5,817 bases of DNA. Origin: Bacteroidales bacterium UBA1725 (GTDB lineage Bacteria; Bacteroidota; Bacteroidia; Bacteroidales; UBA932). Below the pieces are notes generated by a model. It had not been told where the DNA came from. It made no database searches and saw nothing but the letters and a program-made list of their open reading frames with translations. Position numbers and translations under genes: made by a program. The stretch lies in NCBI GenBank assembly GCA_002315815.1, contig DCIN01000088.1, positions 871-6,687 on the forward strand, in the 5' to 3' direction. Below are positions 1-5,817 of this stretch, one piece after another (position 1 is the stretch's first letter; every line of letters begins with the position of its first letter).

Positions 1-23
1 TGCTCCCTCTTCAGAGCAAAATC

Positions 24-590
24 TTATTTCTTGGAAGAAAAGAACTTCCAATGGAAGAGTATCAGGTAAAATGCCCCACAGGTTACGCAGCTGTCGGCAA
101 AATTGAAAACAGGCTGGAAGAATATCGTTCTTCCGGCAGCATCCCTTATCAAAGGAAAATACAGCATATCGACAACTTTGCCAAAAAATAGCTTGAACGG
201 AGCTCCATCCATCAGAAGATCGGGCCAGATGTAGCCGTAAAAACAACTGTCCACGATATTCCCCACAGCACCTGCAGTTATGAGGGTGAGTCCGACAAGA
301 ACCCCGGAAGGAGTTTCTGACCTACGGCTGAGCCTGGCAATGTACCAAATCAAAAATGCGGAGAGTAAGATACGGAAAACGGACAGGCAGAGTTTGCCCA
401 CAACGCCGCCGAACTTCATTCCGAAAGCCATTCCCTCGTTCTCGACAAAGCAGAGGCGGAACCACTGACCTATGACGGGAATCTGTTCTCCAAGTGACAT
501 ATTGGTCTTGACAAGATATTTGATTATCTGGTCAATGATAACGAGTACTATTCCGAGAATAAGGAATACGACTCCTCTGGAGTTCTTCAT
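24..590 (-). CDS. lspA: Lipoprotein signal peptidase (signal peptidase II)
   Basis: This is an inner-membrane aspartyl protease that removes the signal peptide from diacylglyceryl-modified prolipoproteins, after Lgt and before Lnt. The 188-residue product shows the family motifs in order: DQxxK at 20-24 at the end of the first membrane helix, VENEGMAFG at 49-57 (the NxGxAFG motif), GNIVDS at 110-115 and FNFADS at 162-167. D114 and D166 are the expected catalytic pair. Four hydrophobic segments lie near 7-27, 63-84, 97-113 and 168-182. The two aspartates are 52 residues apart, clearly more than in the proteobacterial enzymes, because of extra sequence around 118-136. The usual VVD motif before the second aspartate is kept (GKVVD, 137-141). 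The ATG lies 2 nt after the stop of the DksA-like gene, so it is the last visible gene of the ileS operon. The ileS-lspA association is also seen in Proteobacteria. Identification is firm. Confidence 0.96.
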   Translation of the reverse strand: MKNSRGVVFLILGIVLVIIDQIIKYLVKTNMSLGEQIPVIGQWFRLCFVENEGMAFGMKFGGVVGKLCLSVFRILLSAFLIWYIARLSRRSETPSGVLVGLTLITAGAVGNIVDSCFYGYIWPDLLMDGAPFKLFFGKVVDMLYFPLIRDAAGRTIFFQPVFNFADSCVTCGAFYLILFHWKFFSSKK

Positions 591-592
591 AA

Positions 593-991
593 TCAGTTCT
601 TTCCGTTTTTGGAGAGCATTTCTTTGGCCTCCACGGTTAGAGTTGCGTGAGGCACAAGACGAAGCCTTTCTTTGGGAATGAGTTTGCCGGTCATACGACA
701 GATGCCGTATGTTTTGTTCTCGATGCGTCCGAGAGCCGCTTCCAAATTCTGGATGAATTTGTACTGACGTTGAGCCATCTGGCTTGCCTCTTCCTTGGAA
801 AGCTGATTGGCACCATCGTCCTCCACAGTCTTGAACGAAGGCGAGGTGTCTTCGATGTCATTGGTCCCGTTGTGCATTACGACCTCCCGGAGAGTGTTGT
901 ATTCCGCTTTGGCCTTTGCAAGCATGTCTTCGATGATAACTCTGAACTCAGCGAGTTCCTCATCAGAGTAACGTGTTTTGATTTCTGCCAT
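593..991 (-). CDS. DksA/TraR-family protein with degenerate zinc finger
   Basis: This is a 132-residue protein of the DksA/TraR family. Family members insert a coiled coil into the secondary channel of RNA polymerase and modulate initiation, often together with ppGpp. The N-terminal part (about 9-40) and the stretch 62-92 look like the two coiled-coil arms. Between them, TVEDDGA (55-61) lies where E. coli DksA has its acidic DxxDxA tip, but only the middle Asp matches clearly. The C-terminal globular part starts with YGIC (95-98) and keeps the family framework (IPKERL, VPHATL), but the four zinc cysteines read C98, T101, T119 and A122. It therefore probably does not bind zinc in the classical way. 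This form is familiar from Bacteroidota, where the gene often sits between ileS and lspA. The ATG is 14 nt after the ileS stop, without a Shine-Dalgarno sequence. The family assignment is firm. The regulatory role is inferred from the family, and a direct DksA equivalence is not shown. Confidence 0.9.
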   Translation of the reverse strand: MAEIKTRYSDEELAEFRVIIEDMLAKAKAEYNTLREVVMHNGTNDIEDTSPSFKTVEDDGANQLSKEEASQMAQRQYKFIQNLEAALGRIENKTYGICRMTGKLIPKERLRLVPHATLTVEAKEMLSKNGKN

Positions 992-1005
992 AGACGTAGT
1001 GGTTA

Positions 1006-4000
1006 TTAATTAATAGTTTTTGAAGTTGTTTCATCGATTTGTGAAGCGACAGACTTTCTGATATCTATTCTTATGGTATCATCATCCCATTCCACTTCAG
1101 AAGCCCCGTCAGGAACATCTGAAAGAGGATGCAGTTCCACCGTAAGGGAAAGCGTCTGTGAAGCGACGTAATCCTTGTAGTGTTCAAGGGATGCCTTGAT
1201 ATCAGAGAAGGATTCTCCGTCGGCATAGATATAGGTATGAATTCTGTCCGTCACCTCGAAATTCCTCTCCTTGCGCAGATTCTGAACAGGACGTATCAGT
1301 TCGCGTGCAGTTCCTTCCTCTATGAGTTCGGGGGTGAGGGTAACGTCCAAAGCTATTGTGAGGGGGCCGTCGGAAGCCACGAGCCAACCGGGCATATCCT
1401 CTGAATGAATCTCATAGTCCGTCTTGGAGAGCACCACTTCACCGCCGGGCAGATTGAGAGTATATGTGCCGTCACATCTTTCCATAGACGCAATCTCCTG
1501 TTGGGAGAGGGTCTGGAAAGCGGCTGCAATCTCTTTCATTCTGGGACCATACACCTTGCCGAGAGTCTTGAAATTGGGCTTTATCTTCTTGGTAATAACT
1601 CCTGTGGTATCGGTGATGAATTCGGCGTCCTTGACATTGACCTCCGACAGGATTACATTTCTGACTGCCTCCAACTGCTTCTTCAAGTCCTCGGAAATGA
1701 CAGGAACCATAATGCGGGGAAGCGGTTTCTTGACATTGATGCCCACTTTCTTACGAAGTGCCAGTATCATTGAGCAGGATTTTTGGGCAAGAGCCATCCT
1801 GTCCTCAAGTCCACTGTCTATCAAGGAACTGTCCGCTTCCGGCATCAGGCGGAAATGAACGGATTCTTCGTCACCGCTAAGGTCACGGTAGAGCCTGTCC
1901 ATAAAGAAGGGTGCTATGGGAGCAGCTAGCAGAGCCACGGTTGTGAGCACCGAATGCATTGTCTGGTAAGCCGAGAGCTTGTCCACGCTCATACCGGCCA
2001 CCCATATACGCTTCTTATTGAGTCTGACATACCAGTTGGAGTAGTCATCGCAGATAAAGTCCTGTACCAGACGGCCGGCAGTCGTGAGGTCGTAATCTTC
2101 ATAGGCATTCCTCACTGATGCGATAAGAGTGTTGAGTCTGCTGCACATCCATTTGTCGAACTCGGGACGTTCTGCGACAGGAACTGAAGGGGCTGATGCA
2201 TCGAACTTGTCAATATTTGCATAAACTGCAAACAGTGAATATGAATTGTATATGGTACCAAAGAATTTTCTTCTGATTTCGTCCACACCGGATTCATCGA
2301 AACGCAGATTGTCCCAGGGCTGGGCATTGGTGAGCATATACCAGCGGAGGGCGTCAGGGCCGTAACTGTCCAGAGCCTTGAAGGGATCTACAGCATTGCC
2401 GAGGCGCTTGCTCATCTTCTCTCCCTTCTTGTCCAGAACCAGACCGTTGGAAATGACACGCCTGAATGCCGGTGTTCCGCTCACCATTGCGTGTATGGCG
2501 TGCAGGGTATAGAACCAACCTCTTGTCTGGTCCACTCCTTCGGCAATGAAATCTGCAGTGCAACCGAAATCCGGACTGCCTTTGCCCCTGAGACCCGTCT
2601 GGGCATAAGGCATAGAACCGGAATCGAACCACACGTCTATCAGGTCCGTCTCACGGACCATCTTCTTCCCGGAAGGACTCACGAGGTAAATATTGTCCAC
2701 ATAAGGCCTGTGAAGGTCAATGAGATCGTAATTTTCCTTGGACATATCTTCGGGATTGAAACCGGCGGACTTGAGAGGGTTGGCATCCATCACTCCCGAA
2801 GCAACCGCTTTCTCGATCTGGGAATAAAGCTCGGCGACACTTCCAATACAAATTTCCTCCTTGCCGTCCTCAGTGCGCCAGACAGGAAGAGGAGTACCCC
2901 AATAACGGCTGCGGCTGAGATTCCAGTCCTGTATGTTCTCCAACCATTTGCCGAAACGACCTGTTCCTGTGGCCTCCGGCTTCCAGACAATGTCTTCGTT
3001 GAGTTGCATCATCTTTTCGCGGACAGCAGTGGCCTTGATGAACCAGGAATTGAGAGGGTAATAGAGCACGGGCTTGTCCGTCCTCCAGCAATGAGGATAG
3101 GTATGAACGTGCTTCTCTATTCTGAAAGCCTTCCCCGAAGTCTTGAGCATCACACAGATGTCTATGTCAAGGGTGGGTGCATCCGAAGGAAGGGAGGAAT
3201 CATACGCATTCTTGACATAACGGCCGGCCCATTCGGAATAATCCGGGCTGACCCTTTCCGCGGAATAATCCGGGTCAAGATCCTTAAGACGGTAGAAACG
3301 GCCCTGAGGATCAACCTGTGCCTGAGGATTGCCGTCCTTATCTTTGACATAGAGTCCCGGCACACCGGCATTCTTTGCCACCTTGGCATCATCTGCGCCG
3401 AAAGTCGGAGCTATGTGGACTATGCCGGTACCGTCCTCAGTGGTGACATAATCTCCAAGTATGACTCGGAAAGCGCCCTCATCAGGTTTGAACCACGGAA
3501 TGAGCTGCTCATATCGCATTCCCTCAAGTTCCGTTCCCTTGAAACTCCCCGGCAACTTTTCGTAGGGTATCTTGTCATTGAACCAGGCTTCCACAAGAGC
3601 CTCTGCCAGAATATATGTCGCTGGAGCACCGGTATATGGATTGGTACTGCGTACCTTGACATAGTTGATGTTGGGACCGACACAGAGTGCCGTGTTTGAA
3701 GGCAGTGTCCAGGGAGTGGTGGTCCAGGCCAGAAAAAACAACTCGTCTTCGCCCACCACCTTGAACTGAGCGCAGCAGGTAGTATCCTTGACATCCCTGT
3801 AGCATCCCGGCTGGTTGAGTTCGTGAGAACTGAGACCAGTGCCGGCAGCCGGGCTGTAAGGCTGTATCGACTTGCCCTTATACAGGTATCCCTTGCCATA
3901 GATATCTTTCAGAAGATACCAGAGAGTCTCTATGTACCGATTGTCATAGGTGATGTACGGATCGTCCATATCCACCCAATAACCTATCCTCTCGGTAAGG

Positions 4001-4398
4001 TTGCGCCACTCGGCGGTGTATTTCATCACTTCCTCGCGGCAGCAGCGGTTGTACTCCTCGACACTTATCTTTGAGCCTATGTCTTCCTTGGTGATTCCCA
4101 GTTTTTTCTCGACTCCAAGTTCCACGGGAAGACCGTGAGTGTCCCAACCGGCACGACGGCGGACCTTGTAACCGGTCTGCGTCTTGTACCGGCAGATGGC
4201 ATCCTTGATGGATCGGGCCATAACGTGGTGTATGCCGGGCATTCCGTTGGCTGACGGCGGTCCCTCGAAGAAGATGAATTCAGGAGAGCCTTCCCTAAGA
4301 TGAAGAGATTTCCCGAAGGCACCCTGCATCTTCCAGGATTCCAGAATTTCATTTCCTACGCGAACCAAATCGAGTCCCTTGTATTCCTTGAATGTCAT
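1006..4398 (-). CDS. ileS: Isoleucyl-tRNA synthetase, type 2 (IleRS2)
   Basis: This cytoplasmic class I enzyme attaches isoleucine to tRNA-Ile and hydrolyses mischarged Val-tRNA-Ile. The 1130-residue product is full length for the Bacteroidota form. In order it shows a HIGH-region motif reading GIHH at 55-58, GWDTHGLP at 84-91, the editing domain with WTTTPWTLPSN (225-235) and GTGIVHIAPTFGADD (323-337), WFDSGS (590-595), GVDQTRGWF (621-629) and KMSKR (661-665). These are followed by an anticodon-binding helical domain from about 745 to 900 and a C-terminal extension. The phrases PPSANGMP and QPYSPAAGTGLSSHE mark it as the eukaryote-like type 2 rather than the E. coli-like type 1. In type 2 enzymes the canonical HxGH can have its first and third residues exchanged, as here. 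This is linked to very high mupirocin resistance. The start MTFKEYKGLDL fits the family N terminus. It is first in the operon with the DksA-like gene and lspA, with a promoter candidate at 4442-4473. Confidence 0.98.
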   Translation of the reverse strand: MTFKEYKGLDLVRVGNEILESWKMQGAFGKSLHLREGSPEFIFFEGPPSANGMPGIHHVMARSIKDAICRYKTQTGYKVRRRAGWDTHGLPVELGVEKKLGITKEDIGSKISVEEYNRCCREEVMKYTAEWRNLTERIGYWVDMDDPYITYDNRYIETLWYLLKDIYGKGYLYKGKSIQPYSPAAGTGLSSHELNQPGCYRDVKDTTCCAQFKVVGEDELFFLAWTTTPWTLPSNTALCVGPNINYVKVRSTNPYTGAPATYILAEALVEAWFNDKIPYEKLPGSFKGTELEGMRYEQLIPWFKPDEGAFRVILGDYVTTEDGTGIVHIAPTFGADDAKVAKNAGVPGLYVKDKDGNPQAQVDPQGRFYRLKDLDPDYSAERVSPDYSEWAGRYVKNAYDSSLPSDAPTLDIDICVMLKTSGKAFRIEKHVHTYPHCWRTDKPVLYYPLNSWFIKATAVREKMMQLNEDIVWKPEATGTGRFGKWLENIQDWNLSRSRYWGTPLPVWRTEDGKEEICIGSVAELYSQIEKAVASGVMDANPLKSAGFNPEDMSKENYDLIDLHRPYVDNIYLVSPSGKKMVRETDLIDVWFDSGSMPYAQTGLRGKGSPDFGCTADFIAEGVDQTRGWFYTLHAIHAMVSGTPAFRRVISNGLVLDKKGEKMSKRLGNAVDPFKALDSYGPDALRWYMLTNAQPWDNLRFDESGVDEIRRKFFGTIYNSYSLFAVYANIDKFDASAPSVPVAERPEFDKWMCSRLNTLIASVRNAYEDYDLTTAGRLVQDFICDDYSNWYVRLNKKRIWVAGMSVDKLSAYQTMHSVLTTVALLAAPIAPFFMDRLYRDLSGDEESVHFRLMPEADSSLIDSGLEDRMALAQKSCSMILALRKKVGINVKKPLPRIMVPVISEDLKKQLEAVRNVILSEVNVKDAEFITDTTGVITKKIKPNFKTLGKVYGPRMKEIAAAFQTLSQQEIASMERCDGTYTLNLPGGEVVLSKTDYEIHSEDMPGWLVASDGPLTIALDVTLTPELIEEGTARELIRPVQNLRKERNFEVTDRIHTYIYADGESFSDIKASLEHYKDYVASQTLSLTVELHPLSDVPDGASEVEWDDDTIRIDIRKSVASQIDETTSKTIN

Positions 4399-4418
4399 AA
4401 TAATTTTCGCTACTTTTG
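4387..4418 (+). promoter_or_regulatory. Bacteroidota-type promoter for cvpA-tsaB
   Basis: CTTG at 4387-4390 (one mismatch to TTTG) is followed after exactly 20 nt by TACTTTTG at 4411-4418, which fits the -7 consensus TAnnTTTG at all fixed positions. Transcription would start near 4423 and leave a leader of about 50 nt before the ATG at 4473. The -33 box lies inside the first codons of ileS. Spacing is the same as in the opposing ileS promoter. This is a prediction from consensus and position. Confidence 0.65.
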
Positions 4419-4441
4419 CAGGGTATTTAGTGAATAAATTG

Positions 4442-4473
4442 CAAATTTACATAATTCCGCGGTCATTTTCAAA
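4442..4473 (-). promoter_or_regulatory. Bacteroidota-type promoter for the ileS operon
   Basis: Read on the minus strand, TTTG (plus 4470-4473) is followed after exactly 20 nt by TAAATTTG (plus 4442-4449). This matches the Bacteroides primary-sigma consensus of a -33 TTTG and a -7 TAnnTTTG at all fixed positions. Transcription would start near 4436 and give a 5' leader of about 38 nt before the ileS ATG. The -33 box overlaps the first base of the cvpA start codon on the opposite strand. There is no Shine-Dalgarno sequence in the leader, which is AT-rich as is usual in this phylum. The assignment rests on consensus match, spacing and position only. Confidence 0.7.
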
Positions 4474-4973
4474 TGAGAATACTGGACATCGTTCTTCTGC
4501 TCTGCTTCGTCCCTGAAATCATCCTAGGTCTGGTAAAAGGATTCGTAAAACAGGCCATCTCGCTTGCTTCCATAGTGATGGGTGTGTGGCTGGCTTCCCG
4601 TTTCTCTGCTTCGACCGCTACCTGGTTGAGCTCCTACCTTGCCATAGACATCAGGCTTCTGAGGATTCTTACATTCGCCGTGGTGGTGATTCTGACCATT
4701 CTTCTGCTATATTGGACGGGGGAACTTCTGACCAAAGTCATCAAACTGGCTACACTCGGTTGGCTTAACCGTCTTCTCGGCGCCATTTTTGCCGCCGTCA
4801 AGACCCTTCTCATACTGGGAATACTGATAATGGTTTTCGAGGGGCTTAACTCCAGGTTCGACTTCGTCCCGGCCTCCTCTCTTGACTCATCCCCTGTGTG
4901 GTGTACCATCAGAGACAGTGCCGGAAAGGTGTTTCCCTATCTGAAAAGTCTTACAGGATTTACAAATGGCTGA
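4473..4973 (+). CDS. CvpA family integral membrane protein
   Basis: This is a 166-residue inner-membrane protein of the CvpA (colicin V production protein) family. Members are widespread in bacteria that make no colicin. Loss of cvpA in Proteobacteria is associated with envelope stress or bile sensitivity and with altered colicin export, but the molecular activity is unsettled. The N terminus carries the family pattern: Asp5 in the first hydrophobic helix, then GLVKGFVKQ (19-27). Hydrophobic segments lie near 3-20, 28-44, 64-86 and 101-124. LNRLLGAIFAAVK (about 98-110) is the second typical family motif, leading into the last helix. The C-terminal tail (about 125-166) is polar and probably outside the membrane. 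The gene is first in a plus-strand pair. Its stop overlaps the tsaB start by 8 nt, which suggests coupled translation. No Shine-Dalgarno sequence precedes the ATG. Family assignment is good, but function should not be read from the name. Confidence 0.88.
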   Translation: MRILDIVLLLCFVPEIILGLVKGFVKQAISLASIVMGVWLASRFSASTATWLSSYLAIDIRLLRILTFAVVVILTILLLYWTGELLTKVIKLATLGWLNRLLGAIFAAVKTLLILGILIMVFEGLNSRFDFVPASSLDSSPVWCTIRDSAGKVFPYLKSLTGFTNG

Positions 4974-5691
4974 TATTATTCTGATTGAAACTTCCACGGC
5001 CCTTTGCAGCACTGCACTGGTCAGGGGAGGCTGCGTTACTTCTGTGCGGGAAAGTGAACAAGCCCGTTCGCAAGCCGCGCTAACCGCTCCTTTCATCAAG
5101 GAAATGCTGGATGCAGAAGGTCTTAAGGTCTCGGACTGCGATGCCGTATGCGTGAGTTCAGGACCAGGTTCCTACACCGGTCTCAGAGTCGGTGTCTCCA
5201 CAGCCAAAGGCCTTTGCTTCGCCGCCGGCATCCCGCTGCTGAGCGTGAACACTCTGGATATTCTTGTGCGGCAGGCGGAGGAGGAGGATCTGATTCCGGA
5301 GGGCTGCACCACAGTCATCCCAATGATTGACGCTCGAAGGATGGAAGTGTATACCGCCGTTTACAGGATGAAGGAAGGAGTATTCCGCAGAAACAGCGAA
5401 ATCAGTCCGAAAGTAGTGGACAGTGAGTCGTTTGCGGATCTTCGTTCCCAAGGGCCGATACTGTTCATAGGTGACGGTGCGGCCAAATGCGAGGCGCTTC
5501 TTTCCGGAAACGGCAGTCGCTTTGTCCAGACCTGCCCGCACGCAAAATATATGGCTGTCCCGGCCATCGATGCATTGAACGGAAAAAGGTTCGAGAATAC
5601 GGCGTATTTCGAACCTTTCTATCTCAAACAGTTTGTCGCAACGGTCTCAGGGAAGGGTCTTGTCCCCCGTAAACCTGCTGAATCTCATTAA
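4966..5691 (+). CDS. tsaB: tRNA threonylcarbamoyladenosine biosynthesis protein TsaB
   Basis: TsaB (YeaZ) is the non-catalytic partner of TsaD. The TsaB-TsaD dimer, with TsaE, transfers the threonylcarbamoyl group made by TsaC/TsaC2 to A37 of ANN-decoding tRNAs in the cytoplasm. The 241-residue product starts with ILIETSTALCSTAL (4-17), the first strand-turn of the ASKHA fold. It carries the family hallmark SSGPGSYTGLRVGVSTAKGL (64-83) and PMIDARRMEVYTA (about 117-129). It lacks the HxxxH metal site of TsaD, so it is TsaB and not the catalytic paralogue. The length is typical of the family (about 220-240). The start is set by the fit of MADIILIETS to the family N terminus and by the 8-nt overlap with cvpA (ATGGCTGA contains both start and stop). 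It should be transcribed from the promoter ahead of cvpA. In many bacteria t6A37 matters for tRNA-Ile, the substrate of the divergently encoded IleS. Confidence 0.96.
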   Translation: MADIILIETSTALCSTALVRGGCVTSVRESEQARSQAALTAPFIKEMLDAEGLKVSDCDAVCVSSGPGSYTGLRVGVSTAKGLCFAAGIPLLSVNTLDILVRQAEEEDLIPEGCTTVIPMIDARRMEVYTAVYRMKEGVFRRNSEISPKVVDSESFADLRSQGPILFIGDGAAKCEALLSGNGSRFVQTCPHAKYMAVPAIDALNGKRFENTAYFEPFYLKQFVATVSGKGLVPRKPAESH

Positions 5692-5817
5692 GTAAATCTC
5701 AAATAATAACTTGGTAATCTTGTCATCGTCTTTTTGGTCTGTTTTTCACTTCTCATCAGTCGAGTAGCCCGCTACACTCCTTCTTCCAAGCGAAAAACAT
5801 CCTCAAAAATACTCGAC
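5692..5817. other. Non-coding right edge, unexplained
   Basis: The 126 nt after tsaB contain no convincing gene. The plus strand has an open stretch from about 5721 to the edge but no start codon. The minus strand holds only a 14-codon frame (5756-5800) and a 22-codon frame (5688-5756), neither of which I recognise. T-rich runs at 5731-5735 and 5742-5746 are not preceded by a strong GC stem, so I do not call a terminator. The region is AT-rich on the tsaB side and carries the inverted repeats listed separately. It could be a dispersed intergenic repeat, the leader of a following gene, or the end of a mobile element. The sequence here does not decide between these. Confidence 0.5.
5741..5817. 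repeat. Two interlocking inverted repeats
   Basis: GTTTTTC (5741-5747) is complementary to GAAAAAC (5792-5798), and GTCGAGTA (5759-5766) is complementary to TACTCGAC (5810-5817). The pairs interleave in the order a, b, a', b', and a-b and a'-b' are separated by the same 18 nt. In RNA this could form an H-type pseudoknot with 7- and 8-bp stems. A small perfect palindrome, GTAGC-CC-GCTAC (5764-5775), sits between them and competes with the second stem. The matches are seen directly. Function is unknown, and short matches of this kind in an AT-rich stretch can arise by chance. The last arm ends exactly at the window edge, so the element may continue. Confidence 0.4.

Noticed and set aside
1..18. 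Possible terminator after lspA (TGCTC and GAGCA arms, 5 bp)
   Set aside because: The stem is short with an 8-nt loop, and the sequence where a T-tract should follow lies outside the window.
647..1009. A 120-codon plus-strand frame across the DksA-like gene
   Set aside because: It is antisense to a clear family member and ends beyond its start. No independent signal supports it.
1405..1858. Two overlapping plus-strand frames of 122 and 144 codons within ileS
   Set aside because: They are antisense to the C-terminal part of ileS, overlap each other and resemble no known family.
2491..3699. A 402-codon open frame on the plus strand inside ileS
   Set aside because: It lies antisense to an intact, motif-rich region of ileS (editing domain to just before KMSKR). 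It has no recognisable domain or promoter, and its openness follows from ileS codon use.
5715..5722. Plus-strand promoter-like TAATCTTG after tsaB
   Set aside because: It has one mismatch to the -7 consensus and no TTTG-like box 20 nt upstream.
5692..5750. Intrinsic terminator for the cvpA-tsaB operon
   Set aside because: T-runs are present but no stable GC-rich stem precedes them.
5688..5756. A 22-codon minus-strand frame overlapping the tsaB stop
   Set aside because: It is very short, lacks a promoter or ribosome signal of its own and has no recognised relatives. It is probably part of the non-coding tail.
1..5817. CRISPR arrays, tRNA or rRNA genes, insertion-sequence transposases, toxin-antitoxin or phage-defence genes
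   Set aside because: I found no spaced direct repeats, cloverleaf-like sequence, transposase frame or defence-type domain. Nearly all of the window is covered by five housekeeping-type genes.

Overview
The window looks like an ordinary chromosomal segment of a member of the Bacteroidota, most likely an uncultured or gut-type Bacteroidales. The evidence is a type 2 isoleucyl-tRNA synthetase of the Bacteroidota form, a DksA-like gene between ileS and lspA, promoter boxes of the Bacteroidota type (TTTG plus TAnnTTTG), start codons without Shine-Dalgarno sequences, and roughly even GC/AT composition. Species cannot be assigned from the sequence alone.

The layout is two divergent gene groups around a 74-nt intergenic region at 4399-4472. 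To the left, on the minus strand, ileS (1006-4398), a DksA/TraR-like gene (593-991) and lspA (24-590) are packed with gaps of 14 and 2 nt and form a clear operon. To the right, on the plus strand, a CvpA-family membrane protein (4473-4973) overlaps tsaB (4966-5691) by 8 nt. Each group has a well-formed promoter candidate. The two promoters face each other, so each would start transcription toward the other and the predicted 5' ends overlap by about a dozen bases. The last 126 nt (5692-5817) hold no convincing gene but do hold interlocking inverted repeats. The window stops exactly at the end of one repeat arm.

The genes are housekeeping genes. IleS charges tRNA-Ile. TsaB belongs to the machinery that makes t6A37 on ANN-decoding tRNAs, including tRNA-Ile. 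LspA cleaves lipoprotein signal peptides at the inner membrane. The DksA-like protein is probably an RNA-polymerase-associated regulator that has lost its zinc site. The CvpA protein is a membrane protein of poorly defined role.

I see no new multi-gene system. The points most worth a second look are the GIHH version of the IleS HIGH motif (a form associated with strong mupirocin resistance in type 2 enzymes), the face-to-face promoter pair, the DksA-like protein with three of four zinc cysteines replaced, and the unexplained structured tail at the right edge.
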